Positions 34,368-43,498 of a DNA stretch of 64,000 nucleotides are shown piece after piece. The DNA is from a bacterium (lineage in GTDB: Bacteria > Bdellovibrionota_C > UBA2361 > RFPC01), in the NCBI GenBank assembly GCA_030428205.1, contig JAUIBK010000022.1, forward strand, positions 1 through 64,000, written 5' to 3'. Both the position numbers and the translations under genes were made by a program. Numbering within the stretch: the stretch's first letter is position 1; each line of letters begins with the position of its first letter. A model generated the notes under the pieces. The model saw only the letters and a program-made list of their open reading frames with translations. It did no database searches and was not told the origin of the DNA.

Positions 34368-35138
34368 ATGACCTCAACTCAAGATCTCTTTTCCCGCCTC
34401 GTCGATATTATTCGCCAACTCCGCGACCCTGAAACCGGCTGCCCGTGGGACAAGGAGCAAACCCATGCATCACTTAAGCCGTTTCTGATCGAAGAAGCTT
34501 ACGAGACACTTGATGCCATCGACAACGCCCCCGAGAAACTTCCAGAAGAGCTTGGAGATGTTCTCCTCCAAGTTCTCCTCCACGCTCAAATAGGCTCAGA
34601 TGAAAAAGCTTTCTCTATCGATGATGTGATCACCATTCTCTCTGAGAAGATGATTCACCGGCACCCTCATATCTTCGGCGACGAGTCTGCGACAACGCCT
34701 GAAGAAGTGATCGATACGTGGGAAAAGAGAAAAGAAGCTGAAGGGAGAAAAAGCACTCTTTCAGGCGTACCCTCTTCTTTCCCCGCCCTTCTCCGATGCC
34801 ACGAAATCGGACGAAAAGTAGCACGCGTTGGATTTGATTGGGACTCTGTAGGTGGTGTCCAAAAGAAAGTTGCCGAAGAAGCAAAAGAGCTTCTCGAGGA
34901 GCTTATGAACGACGAAGCTCCTGAGTCACGAATCGAAGAGGAATTTGGAGATCTTCTTTTTACTTTAGCACAACTCGCTCGGAAACTTGGTTTTCATTCG
35001 GAAGAGCTCTTACAGAAAGCAAATGATAAGTTTATTCAGCGGTTTGAAAAACTCGAAGAGCTGAGCGACGGCAATCCTTCTGAGCTGTCACGCCAAGACC
35101 TTGAAGAGCTCTGGAAAAAAGTCAAAGCCGGTTTTTAG
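34368..35138 (+). CDS. mazG: Nucleoside triphosphate pyrophosphohydrolase MazG
   Basis: House-cleaning enzyme hydrolysing (d)NTPs to NMP and pyrophosphate. 256 residues with tandem MazG domains. The first has LRDPETGCPWDKEQTHASL near 17, LIEEAYETLDAID and the metal motif LPEELGDVLLQVLLHAQ near 64-80. The second has KVAEEAKELLEELM near 165 and IEEEFGDLLFTLAQLARKLG near 187. No MazE/MazF toxin-antitoxin pair is adjacent. Confidence 0.95.
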   Translation: MTSTQDLFSRLVDIIRQLRDPETGCPWDKEQTHASLKPFLIEEAYETLDAIDNAPEKLPEELGDVLLQVLLHAQIGSDEKAFSIDDVITILSEKMIHRHPHIFGDESATTPEEVIDTWEKRKEAEGRKSTLSGVPSSFPALLRCHEIGRKVARVGFDWDSVGGVQKKVAEEAKELLEELMNDEAPESRIEEEFGDLLFTLAQLARKLGFHSEELLQKANDKFIQRFEKLEELSDGNPSELSRQDLEELWKKVKAGF

Positions 35139-35170
35139 TATCAATTTGCTCCAAAAAGACTCAATGAGGC

Positions 35171-36190
35171 CTAAGGAGCCCGCTTAAAGTCCTGTGCTTG
35201 CTTGCTATAAAGGTGGTCGAAATTTGGATAACTCCAGCCCGGCCAAGCACTCAGATTATCTGAAAAACACAGCTCAAGAGTCGAAGAGCTGCGTCCTGTT
35301 GGAGCGCTACCCTCTTGATCGAGAGCTAAAACAAAACTCTGAAAATCGAAAGACGATGACTCATCCTCAACTGGAGCAAGAAGACACAACCCATAATCAA
35401 TGACTGTCGCTCCTGACTCCAAAATATGAGTAAGGCATTTTGGATTTGGAATGGGAAGATGTCGCTCTATACGACTTCGATAGGCACTCTGAATCTCCTT
35501 ATCCAGTGGTGTTTCTACGTCTTCCCCCGGTGGCAGTACAAGACGAGAAGAACGAGGAGCTCCTGTCGCATATGAACGTTGGATGAGCCTAAATCTCTCT
35601 GGACGCTGCATACACTGCCCATGGCAAAACTCAGCATTATAAAATTCTGTCACAATATAACTTTTTCTGGATTCAAGAAGGATGTATCTCGGATCGTCAG
35701 GTAAAACCTGATGAACCTCAGGCTCAACGTATTTTTGTTCAACCGAATAGAGAAGTTGGTTTTTTCGAGTGCCACATGGATCTTCTTCACTACAGGCAAC
35801 TACACCATCCTTGAGGTAGTAGTCATAGCTCACGGGCGAACATCCATGATCTTTTAAAACTTCCTTAATCTTCACGATAAGATTCGCACAAGGAGCAGAT
35901 GCTGCAGGATACTGTTGAACATCGATCTTCCTCGTTTCTCCATACTTCAATCCAGAACAAAGATTACGAAAGTTATATTGAGAAGTTCGCAAAGCAAGAT
36001 CTGCACTACAGAGTTGAATTTCCTCTTGAATATTAATCGGATGCTCTGAGGGAGGAGGGACCGAGCAATCATCTGCCATGATTCGAAATGGAAGAAGGAA
36101 GAAGATACATCCAAACACCCAAATGACCTCTTGAGTCAAGACAAACGATCTCGATTGAACGCCTTCTGAAACGTTGTGCACTACATCCAT
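35171..36190 (-). CDS. Cysteine-rich exported protein of unknown function
   Basis: 339 residues from the ATG at 36190, chosen because GGAAGGA lies six bases upstream; the ATG at 36205 has none. The N-terminus contains a long signal segment (EVIWVFGCIFFLLPFRIMA). The mature part has about a dozen cysteines (DDCSVPPPSEHP, VVACSEEDPCGTRK, FCHGQCMQRPERF), fitting a disulfide-rich periplasmic or secreted protein. No family recognised. It converges with mazG and starts a run of exported proteins. Confidence 0.65.
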   Translation of the reverse strand: MDVVHNVSEGVQSRSFVLTQEVIWVFGCIFFLLPFRIMADDCSVPPPSEHPINIQEEIQLCSADLALRTSQYNFRNLCSGLKYGETRKIDVQQYPAASAPCANLIVKIKEVLKDHGCSPVSYDYYLKDGVVACSEEDPCGTRKNQLLYSVEQKYVEPEVHQVLPDDPRYILLESRKSYIVTEFYNAEFCHGQCMQRPERFRLIQRSYATGAPRSSRLVLPPGEDVETPLDKEIQSAYRSRIERHLPIPNPKCLTHILESGATVIDYGLCLLAPVEDESSSFDFQSFVLALDQEGSAPTGRSSSTLELCFSDNLSAWPGWSYPNFDHLYSKQAQDFKRAP

Positions 36191-36571
36191 AACATCCTTC
36201 CACATAGAATCAGACAGAGAATTTATTTAGAAATGTTATTGGAGCAACATCAGGCAATGTAAACTATTTACATATTAATGGAGTCCCCCATCTTCTCCCA
36301 AAACCGACATCATTCAGACAAAACTCCAAGCTCCTCTCCGTACTCGTCATCAAATTTGCAAACAAAAAGGGGGAAAACCATTCAATCTAGGCCCTTACAT
36401 ACAACCCCCTCCAATCCTTGTAGTGCTACGTCGATGACGGCGTCATTGAGAGAGTTCAAGATACAACGATTCTTATGTCACATTATGTAGTTTTTTTACA
36501 TACTATACTTAGAGCATCTAAGCTGTCGGCTGGATTCAAATATATACAGGAGTTATACGAAAGAGTCTTTG
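36191..36571. other. AT-rich non-coding stretch
   Basis: About 380 bases between divergent genes, noticeably AT-rich with several short A/T runs. It should contain the promoters of both neighbours. I see no gene or RNA. Confidence 0.35.
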
Positions 36572-36721
36572 ATGAGAAGATCAGATAAACAATCAAGCGT
36601 ATGGAAGCAGATCTACCTCATCCGGAAGGAGACCCAAGTAGCATCTGCTCGCCATATACCGATTCAAGAAGCTCTTCTACTACCATTTGAAGTTATCACA
36701 ACGAGAGGAGTTGTTAAATGA
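36572..36721 (+). CDS. Possible 49-codon small gene coupled to the dockerin-like gene
   Basis: ATG at 36572 opens a frame MRRSDKQSSVWKQIYLIRKE, ending ITTRGVVK, whose TGA (36719-36721) overlaps the next gene's ATG as ATGA. The product is basic with no signal peptide. AGGAG near 36549 is too far for an ideal ribosome-binding site, so translation is unproven. It could be a leader peptide that couples translation, or chance. Confidence 0.3.
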   Translation: MRRSDKQSSVWKQIYLIRKETQVASARHIPIQEALLLPFEVITTRGVVK

Positions 36722-37281
36722 TAGACTGTTTATACTCATCTGTATTCTTACGCCTCATAAAGCTTACTTTGCTTACAATATCCCTCAGCTGTATTTCTTT
36801 TGGAAACGCATCGGCCGGAGAAAACACAGAACTCTATAACATCACAGGCGATCTGTTCCACGGATGGGGAGGACGACCGATCGGCCAAGCATTTGTTACT
36901 TTGACAAAAGACGGTGAGTTCTTTGGTGAATATTCCGCTTTTGAAGGCACCTATAATATTCCTGGAATGGAAGGCTCACCAGAAGGTCAACGCTACTGCG
37001 TGGAGGCCTCCAAGCAAGGGTATATCTTCGATGTGCACTGTTTTGATCTCTACGCATCAGATCATCGAGAAGATCTTCCAGCAGTACCTGCATGCCCAGG
37101 AGATGTCAATAGAAGCGGACTAGTTGAATTTGAAGATCTCTCTTATGTCCAAGCATACTGGGGAAGCTGTCATATAGAGAGTCACTGTCCAGCTGACATT
37201 AATGGCGATGCCATCGTTGACTTTTCCGATCTTCTTATTGTGCTCAATAAATGGGGAGAGAAAGGACCAATCTGTCTATAG
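36718..37281 (+). CDS. Exported protein with dockerin-like EF-hand repeats
   Basis: 187 residues. Signal peptide at about 10-35 (LRLIKLTLLTISLSCISFGN ... ASA). The middle portion (about 40-120) is beta-rich and looks like a carboxypeptidase-regulatory or Ig-like fold (QAFVTLTKDGEFFGEYSAFEG). The C-terminus has two dockerin type-I calcium repeats: CPGDVNRSGLVEFEDLSYV and CPADINGDAIVDFSDLLIVL. Each ends in a W (AYWGSC, NKWG). Such dockerins occur on secreted proteins outside cellulosomes too. AGAGGAG lies upstream. Confidence 0.8.
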   Translation: MIDCLYSSVFLRLIKLTLLTISLSCISFGNASAGENTELYNITGDLFHGWGGRPIGQAFVTLTKDGEFFGEYSAFEGTYNIPGMEGSPEGQRYCVEASKQGYIFDVHCFDLYASDHREDLPAVPACPGDVNRSGLVEFEDLSYVQAYWGSCHIESHCPADINGDAIVDFSDLLIVLNKWGEKGPICL

Positions 37282-37301
37282 AAAAGAAAAGGAGAATCAC
37301 G

Positions 37302-37814
37302 ATGAGATATGTTTTCATCACTACTCTTTGCTTCGTTCTGTTCCTTCCCTTCTCCTCTATCGCAGATGAGTGGAAAGAAGTGACAAACTCAGTTCATGAC
37401 AGTTGCGAGGTAAGACTTCTTCTTGAAACACAAGTAGGAATGTCTCCCGCATCTTCGATCTATCCACTTTCACAGAGGCAAATTCGCAGCGGCGTGAGCT
37501 CTGAAAACTTCTTCTTCGCCTTTCCCGCTACTGGCAACCTCGTTCTCGGGCTTGCCAGAGCTGATGGCCTTCCACAAGTAGAAAATCCCAATGAGCTCCA
37601 GGAAGAACTTAACAATCTTGTTCGAGAGAACGACATCCTTCAATCAAACATTCGGATTACCGTTGCTGATTTTTTTCAGACTGCCTACTTGGAAATCGAG
37701 TACCTCAAGCCAAACCTTTCTGGCACGTTTTATCACTACGAGCTGATCTCAGCACTGAATTATGAGCTACAAGAACGCTGTCCAGATAACATGTATTCAT
37801 CCAAGAAAAAATAG
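37302..37814 (+). CDS. Exported protein of unknown function (170 aa)
   Basis: The ATG at 37302 has AAAAGGAG nine bases before it. Signal peptide 1-21 (RYVFITTLCFVLFLPFSSIA). The mature part has two cysteines (DSCEVRLLLETQVG and LQERCPDN) and ends in a lysine run. It follows the dockerin gene after 20 bases, likely in one transcript. No family recognised. Confidence 0.65.
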   Translation: MRYVFITTLCFVLFLPFSSIADEWKEVTNSVHDSCEVRLLLETQVGMSPASSIYPLSQRQIRSGVSSENFFFAFPATGNLVLGLARADGLPQVENPNELQEELNNLVRENDILQSNIRITVADFFQTAYLEIEYLKPNLSGTFYHYELISALNYELQERCPDNMYSSKKK

Positions 37815-37884
37815 GCTCAACCAAAGATCTGTGCATATCGAGACAAGAGCCGAGTAAGCGTTAGCGCCAAGGGAAAGAAGCGAA

Positions 37885-38601
37885 CTAGCTGTACTTCCGT
37901 GCATACTTCTGACAGAACCGACTCTCGGCACCTTTCTCACAAGCAGAACGAACTTTTTTACATGAATTTTCTGAGACAGTTCTCAGATATTGCTCAGATC
38001 CACCTTTCATAAGCTTCTTTTTTGAAGCAATTTCAGAAGCAATACAACTTTCAACAACTTTATCTATATCAACCGCAAGCAGTGGAGAAGAGCTCTTCTC
38101 ATAAAAAACTTTGACGATGGATTTCATTTCTGGAAAGGTCTGCTTCACCTTGAGCACTTCAGGCGAACCGCCAAGAGCACCAGACTGGAGATCGAGGATC
38201 TCTACGCGAGGACCTTCAAGGACATTATTTCCTCCCCAGAAGTATTGCTCTCCAGTTTTGAGAAATACAACTCTCCCTTTGAAATCTTTCGTATGCCACC
38301 CAGAAAGCTCCTTTATGTAATAACCTTTAATCTCTTCCAGGCTGGCTGTACTCGCCATATGCACTATGCGATTATCTTGGAACCTTCCTGCTCCACTACT
38401 TGCAATCTCAGTTACAGAAAAGATCGAAGCGGATTGAAACGGCTTTACCGGAACTTCAGTGGAAGGAGGCACTTTCGCCTGACGAACTCTCATTTTCAAA
38501 AGCGAGTCACTGATCTTGTCTATCTCCAATAAGGGCGCATATGGCTTTGCCATGGCTACAACTGGAGCAAAAAGGAAGAAGCAAACTAGTAAAATTCTCA
38601 T
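37885..38601 (-). CDS. Exported protein of unknown function (238 aa)
   Basis: Signal peptide 1-18 (RILLVCFFLFAPVVAMA). The middle domain (about 60-170) alternates strands and helices and includes MASTASLEEIKGYYIKELSG, which recalls a small alpha/beta fold. The C-terminal 60 residues hold five cysteines (VVESCIASEIAS, NSCKKVRSACEKGAESRFCQ). GAGGT precedes the ATG. No function assigned; convergent with the previous gene. Confidence 0.65.
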   Translation of the reverse strand: MRILLVCFFLFAPVVAMAKPYAPLLEIDKISDSLLKMRVRQAKVPPSTEVPVKPFQSASIFSVTEIASSGAGRFQDNRIVHMASTASLEEIKGYYIKELSGWHTKDFKGRVVFLKTGEQYFWGGNNVLEGPRVEILDLQSGALGGSPEVLKVKQTFPEMKSIVKVFYEKSSSPLLAVDIDKVVESCIASEIASKKKLMKGGSEQYLRTVSENSCKKVRSACEKGAESRFCQKYARKYS

Positions 38602-38688
38602 AAGACCTCACTGAACACCATTCATTGACTGCTTCTGTATAACATTTATAAAAAACCTTTCAAGAAACAAAGGTCAAATCTGTCCTTG

Positions 38689-39687
38689 TTATCTTTGCTG
38701 AACCCGAAAGTCCACAAGCAATGGGAGATGATCTGAACCAAAGCCCTCAACCGTCTGCCAGTTGGCAACTTCAATCCCACCACGAAAGAGCACATGGTCG
38801 ATCGGCAGTCGAATGAGTGGGTGATGCATATTCCAAGTACGGTTCCAGCCGTACCCTTCCATCGCGTTATGCATTCCTCCTCCATGAACAATCAGTTCAT
38901 AGTGACGCGAATGAGGCGTGGCGTTAAAATCTCCAAGGATAATCGTATTGCCAACTGAATTTCGCAGTCGAGTGGCAAGCCGACGCGAAAGCAAGCGGTT
39001 TGCCATCCAGAGATCGCCGCTTACTGGTGGTGGTGGGTGAAACACAATGAGTTCGAGCTCGGCTTCACCAACCTGAAGAGTGTTGATGTATACTGTGGGG
39101 AGCTGCTCCCCTAAGGACACAACAGGCTCATTACCAAGCGGATACTTCGAGTAGAGCGCGAGACCGAAGTGTCCCTCTTCGGGGTGCTCAAACGCATACG
39201 GGTAACGTTCCTTCAATGAGAGCTCTCGTAAGAGAGAGGGGGTCACTTCAACAAGTCCAAGGATATCTGGCTGCTCTCGTTGCTCAATCTCACGCAAGTG
39301 CTTCGAGGCTGACAGATTCCCCATTTCAACGTTTGCAAAGAGGACTCGAAGCTTTTCTGTTTTTATTCCACCAGGAATATATCGACGCTCCTTCCAGCTC
39401 GGTTCAACAAACCGTACCATTGGAGAGGCATAGTCCCAGGCAAGCAAAAGTGTCACAACACAGTAAAAAAAGAACGTTCCCAACCTAAGAATCTTTGTGA
39501 AGTAAAAAAGCGGCAACAGAAGCAACACAAAGAGGTGCCCAACAAGATAATATGTCGCAAGATTCTGATTAAGCTCAAAGAGAGCTCCAAAGCGTGCCCC
39601 AGGCAGAAGATTAACCGCTGAAAAGGCAGTACCAATAAATGAGAGACGCAGAATTGAACGGAGAAATGGAGTCAGAACTTTAGGCAT
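38689..39687 (-). CDS. Endonuclease/exonuclease/phosphatase (EEP) family membrane protein
   Basis: 332 residues from the ATG at 39687. Three hydrophobic helices occupy about 10-110. The EEP catalytic domain follows: LRVLFANVEMGN near 115 (metal Asn), DILGLVEVTP (Glu ligand) near 142, IILGDFNATPHSRHYE near 242 and GSDHLPLLVDF (catalytic His) at the end. The architecture matches EEP proteins with an N-terminal membrane part; substrate (lipid phosphate or nucleic acid) unknown. Its start lies inside the nuoA coding end (8-base overlap), so translation is coupled. Confidence 0.88.
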   Translation of the reverse strand: MPKVLTPFLRSILRLSFIGTAFSAVNLLPGARFGALFELNQNLATYYLVGHLFVLLLLPLFYFTKILRLGTFFFYCVVTLLLAWDYASPMVRFVEPSWKERRYIPGGIKTEKLRVLFANVEMGNLSASKHLREIEQREQPDILGLVEVTPSLLRELSLKERYPYAFEHPEEGHFGLALYSKYPLGNEPVVSLGEQLPTVYINTLQVGEAELELIVFHPPPPVSGDLWMANRLLSRRLATRLRNSVGNTIILGDFNATPHSRHYELIVHGGGMHNAMEGYGWNRTWNMHHPLIRLPIDHVLFRGGIEVANWQTVEGFGSDHLPLLVDFRVQQR

Positions 39688-40045
39688 CGTTCCAATTGAG
39701 GACGCCCTTCTTCCAAACATAGACCAGACCGATACCGAGCACGATCATAAACGAGAACATCTCAAAGAAACCAAACCAGCCGAGATCCTTTAAAACCATA
39801 GCCCACGGATACATGAAGATTACTTCGATATCAAAGAGGATAAAGAGCATAGCAACGAGATAGAACTTCACATTGAAACGTTGCGTGCGCACATCTCCGA
39901 CAGACACAGACCCACACTCAAAGGGGAGCTGTTTTGTTTTGGTTGGATTCTTAGGACCAAGCACAGTTGCAAGCACAAGCATTGTGATAAGAAAACCCGC
40001 TGAGAAGAACCCCATTACCAAAATGCCTACATATGGATCTGTCAT
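39680..40045 (-). CDS. nuoA: NADH-quinone oxidoreductase subunit A
   Basis: Membrane subunit of complex I. 121 residues from ATG 40045, preferred over 40075 because TTAGGAG lies six bases upstream. Three membrane helices: about 5-28, 62-82 and 90-112. The conserved QLPFECGSVSVGD and RFNVKFYLVAMLFILFDIEV blocks are intact, as is MYPWAMV. Normally nuoB-nuoN follow; here the next gene is an EEP-family protein, so nuoA is detached from the rest of the operon. Confidence 0.95.
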   Translation of the reverse strand: MTDPYVGILVMGFFSAGFLITMLVLATVLGPKNPTKTKQLPFECGSVSVGDVRTQRFNVKFYLVAMLFILFDIEVIFMYPWAMVLKDLGWFGFFEMFSFMIVLGIGLVYVWKKGVLNWNDA

Positions 40046-40112
40046 GTCTGCTCCTAAGCTTAACACCCAAACCATACCCTAACAGACTGTAGGGAAAGGA
40101 AAAATATCAAAT

Positions 40113-40387
40113 ACGCACCAGGCAGGCTCGTTTGCTACGCAAACAACAGGATTCGCTGTCTTTTCCCTGCGGGTCGAGCCCAACAATCGACATGGCGATT
40201 GTTACAAGGCGAGAAATGGCAAGGCGAGCCATGGCGAGCCTTGATTCCTCCTCGAATCCTGCCTGGTTAGCTTCATAAAAATAAACGCACCAGGCAGGCT
40301 CGTTTGCTACGCAAACAACAGGATTCGCTGTCTTTTCCCTGCGGGGCAAGGTTCGAATCCTGCCTGGTTAGCTTCATAAAAATAAAC
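40113..40387 (-). repeat. Tandem repeats derived from the tRNA-Arg 3' end
   Basis: Two copies of a 61-bp block (40113-40173 and 40285-40345) start ACGCACCAGGCAGG and end CCCTGCGGG. Two copies of a 47-bp block (40252-40298 and 40353-40399) contain the T-arm/acceptor complement TCGAATCCTGCCTGG, the spacer TTAGCTTCATAAAAATAAAC and GCACCAGGCAGG. Read from the tRNA strand, each unit begins with the reverse complement of the tRNA end and finishes with a copy of it, so units fold into hairpins. The first unit has about 70 extra bases, including acaatcg-acatgg-cgattgt. No integrase lies nearby. Confidence 0.85.
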
Positions 40388-40460
<73 letters not shown>

Positions 40461-40890
40461 ATGCAAATGAAGGTCTCTAGAGACAGTCAGGTCTCCCACA
40501 ATCTCTTGTAGGAGTAAAGAGGTCAAGCCTCCAAGCAAGATAATTTCAATATTAACAGCCAGTTAGCAGGACCTCCCCTCTCCCTATTCCCTTACTCTAC
40601 AATGAAACACCGTCTGAAAAACACAACATAACTTAGTTAGAGGACAAGAGTTTTTCCCCTTTGAGTACGATTGCTCCAAAGGACGCATAAAACTCATGCT
40701 GGTAAAAGGACGTACCGCACACAAGCAAACCTTGTGTGACTCACTTGTGAGAGAGATCGACAAATGATGATGAATTAGGTACTCATTTTCAATCTTACGT
40801 CAAATGCCAATACGACCTGGATTGAACAGTCTCCGTTCCAATTGTCCCTCTCTTCAATAGACAAACAATAAATGCAGTGAAGGAAGAGTT
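40461..40890. other. Divergent tRNA/FHA intergenic region
   Basis: 430 bases with no coding region. It must carry the tRNA promoter (minus strand) and the promoter for the FHA-kinase operon. A TTGACC box for the tRNA is possible, but its -10 is weak. Nothing else recognised. Confidence 0.35.
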
Positions 40891-41292
40891 ATGACTCAAC
40901 GCAGAAGAAGGTCACGCAATCGTGGAAACAAAGCAAAAGCACAACGTCTCATCGGCTGGCTCGTTTCTTATCAAAATGACGAGATGGGAGAGTCTCATGA
41001 AATCCGTTCTGGAAGAACTCTGATCAGTTCAAAGAACGGTCTTGATGGGAAGGTTATCGAAATCAATGAGCAATCTATTGCTGCTCCCCACTCAGCGATG
41101 AGCGCTTCGCAACAACACCAACTTGTGTTACAGGATATCTTCTCTCCTTCAGGAACATTCCTTCAACGTTCTTCCGATAAAGAAGAACAAAAGGTTGATG
41201 GTCCAATCGAAGTACATCACGGCGATTGGATTCGGGTAGGTGAAGAGACAAAATTTCAGGTTTGTCTCATCGATGCCCCTCATCGAGTGTAG
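40891..41292 (+). CDS. FHA-domain protein
   Basis: 133 residues. A basic N-terminal arm (TQRRRRSRNRGNKAKAQ) precedes an FHA-like domain at about 20-130. The strands include LIGWLVSYQNDEMGESHEIR, the ISAPHSAMSAS-like SIAAPHSAMSAS phosphothreonine-loop region, LQDIFSPSGTFLQRS and VHHGDWIRVGEETKFQVCL. FHA domains bind phosphothreonine; the kinase encoded 25 bases downstream is the obvious partner. GGAAGAG precedes the ATG. The classical GR..SH is replaced by divergent residues, so the fold call is moderate. Confidence 0.75.
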   Translation: MTQRRRRSRNRGNKAKAQRLIGWLVSYQNDEMGESHEIRSGRTLISSKNGLDGKVIEINEQSIAAPHSAMSASQQHQLVLQDIFSPSGTFLQRSSDKEEQKVDGPIEVHHGDWIRVGEETKFQVCLIDAPHRV

Positions 41293-41317
41293 TTTCCGTA
41301 CGTAGTAGTAGGTCGTC

Positions 41318-43498
41318 ATGGCGCAAGCCAAGAAGAGAAAGATATTCGATAATAGATACGAGATTCTCTCCATCATCGGGAGAGGCTCGCGGAGTGTCGT
41401 CTATCATGCGCGCCACATTAAAGGAAAACGCCGAGAGGTAGCCCTTAAAGTTCTCATCGCCAAAAAGGGAAAGGTCCCAACAAGCGATCTCTTGCGCAAA
41501 GAGGCCCTTGCCATGGTCTCTTCAAGACACAAGTACGTTATCCGGCTTGATGACTTTCACTCGCTCGGAGATCTCTGCTACCTCGCCATGGAGCTTGCTC
41601 CGATGGGAGATCTGAGACAATACACTACTCACGAAGGAGCAAAGCTTCTGCCATCGCAAGCGGAACTCTTTTTTATCCAAGCCGCCGAGGCTCTCGAGTT
41701 TATCCACAAAGCAGGCATCCTCCACCGAGATATCAAACCAGACAATCTTCTCGTGATTGACGAACAGAACATCCGACTTGGAGATTTCGGTGTTGCCATC
41801 CTTCCAGGTGAAACTTCTTCCCTTGAAGAACTCCAAAAAGGCATCGGGACGATGAACTACATGTCTCCTGAAGTACTTGACGGGAAGCCTTATGATGCGA
41901 GGTGTGATATCTATGCTCTCGGTGTGTCGTTCTACGAGATGCTCGCTGGAGTACACCCATTTGAAGATGCCCCACTCGCTCAACAAATTGATGTTCGAAA
42001 AGACGATGCCATTACCCCACTGACAGAACTCAACCCTGATATCCCAAACTACCTCTCTGCAGCCATTATGCAATCAATGGCTTTTGATCCTAATGCTCGG
42101 TATCAAAACTGCCGAGATCTGATTCAATCACTCCTGATTCACCGAAGCACACAAAAACGAACTGCTCCTCTAAAGGCAGAGATAAAACCTGAGCAAGTAA
42201 AAACAGCTCAAATAAAGCATATCGGAAGCACAGAGAAGAGGGAGCCCCTCGAGCCAGCTCCAGCTCAAAACGAAGACAAGCAAGAAGTTGCAGCTCAACA
42301 AGAACAAGCCAAGCAGGAAGCTTCTTCATCTGACCAAGAGGCAACCGAAGAGACTCTTCAGACAACAACCTCTCCTGGTGCAAAGAAAAAACGGAGAAGG
42401 AGGAGGAGAAAACGCCGAAAGCCTGCTGAAAACACAGAAACGGCTCTTGAGCCAGCAGTCGAAGAAGAACCATCTTTAGACGTAGCGCAAAGCGAAGGTG
42501 AGAGCCCTGAACAGCTCAATGAAGTCGAACCTCAGCAACAGCAAGAAGCCCCGGCAAAGAAGCTTTCAGAGAAAGAGCCCAAGCGCTCTACACAAGATGT
42601 CCGCCACAGCATGGAAGAGGCTCTACGCAAAATCGAAGAGATGAGCAAGCCAACTCCAAAGCAATCCGCACCAGAGCCTGCTCCAGACACAAAACAAGAG
42701 ATCCAAGCAGAGAGCAAACCAGCTCCTCACAGTACTCCACAACAAAACGTGCCAACCCAAACGCCAAACGAAGAAGAGGCTCCTCAGCCTATTCCAACCA
42801 ATCAGCCCGCTTCCGATCAAGAACCACAAGAACCGGTTCTTGCACAACAAGAAGCTTCGCAGCCTGAGCCGCAACCCTCTGAGCCTCAATCAATCCAAGA
42901 GCCGACACCAGAGCCTGCACCACTTCGCCCAGAAGAGCTCTTCCAACAGCGACAACCTCGAGAGCCACAACCACACATGCAGCAAATGGGGAACGCCTCT
43001 CTTTCAAGCCGTTCTCCCTCACGGAGTCTTAACCCACAGATGATTGTAGGTGCTGTGATTCTCGCTCTGCTTCTGCTCTACATTACGCCCTCCCTCTTTC
43101 AATCAAGCGAGTACGAAGAACAGATCACTCAAGAAACGACAACAACTCAAACGGCTGTTCCTACATCAAGTAACATGGAGCTATCGTTTCCAAATCTTCC
43201 TGCGGGCCTCTATGGTGGAAAAATGGTTTCTACACTTTCTGAGGAATCTATCCCGCTTTCGATCATCTCGCTTCCCGACCTAAACCAACTCGTTGTTGTT
43301 GTTGGTATCGTTGGCTGGGAACCGCAGATTCTTCCGTACAACGAGCTTTCACCTGACGTGAAGATTCGACTTGCTTCAAATGGAACTGTTCTTACGCTAA
43401 CAGGCGGGCAGATTGTCGATGACAAGGTCATTGGCCTCTATATAAACCAGAGCACGCAAGATAGCGGCGAGTGGCAGATTTGGAGGAGAAAGCCATGA
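41318..43498 (+). CDS. Membrane Ser/Thr protein kinase (PknB-like)
   Basis: 726 residues. Kinase domain about 14-275: the ATP loop IIGRGSRSVVY has Ser where the third Gly usually is, and VALKVLI carries Lys44. The catalytic loop is ILHRDIKPDNLL near 136-147, the metal loop LGDFGVA, and TMNYMSPEVLDG the activation end. Residues about 290-560 are a Pro/Glu/Gln/Ala-rich linker with a basic KKKRRRRRRKRRKP patch. One membrane helix (MIVGAVILALLLLYITPSLF) lies near 572-592, and the last 135 residues are extracytoplasmic and beta-rich. It ends in an ATGA overlap with the next gene. Likely forms a signalling unit with the FHA protein. Confidence 0.92.
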   Translation: MAQAKKRKIFDNRYEILSIIGRGSRSVVYHARHIKGKRREVALKVLIAKKGKVPTSDLLRKEALAMVSSRHKYVIRLDDFHSLGDLCYLAMELAPMGDLRQYTTHEGAKLLPSQAELFFIQAAEALEFIHKAGILHRDIKPDNLLVIDEQNIRLGDFGVAILPGETSSLEELQKGIGTMNYMSPEVLDGKPYDARCDIYALGVSFYEMLAGVHPFEDAPLAQQIDVRKDDAITPLTELNPDIPNYLSAAIMQSMAFDPNARYQNCRDLIQSLLIHRSTQKRTAPLKAEIKPEQVKTAQIKHIGSTEKREPLEPAPAQNEDKQEVAAQQEQAKQEASSSDQEATEETLQTTTSPGAKKKRRRRRRKRRKPAENTETALEPAVEEEPSLDVAQSEGESPEQLNEVEPQQQQEAPAKKLSEKEPKRSTQDVRHSMEEALRKIEEMSKPTPKQSAPEPAPDTKQEIQAESKPAPHSTPQQNVPTQTPNEEEAPQPIPTNQPASDQEPQEPVLAQQEASQPEPQPSEPQSIQEPTPEPAPLRPEELFQQRQPREPQPHMQQMGNASLSSRSPSRSLNPQMIVGAVILALLLLYITPSLFQSSEYEEQITQETTTTQTAVPTSSNMELSFPNLPAGLYGGKMVSTLSEESIPLSIISLPDLNQLVVVVGIVGWEPQILPYNELSPDVKIRLASNGTVLTLTGGQIVDDKVIGLYINQSTQDSGEWQIWRRKP

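Noticed and set aside
40107..40349. 80-codon minus-strand frame downstream of tRNA-Arg
   Set aside because: It is read through the tandem tRNA-tail repeats and begins within one; repetitive peptide, no ribosome-binding site.
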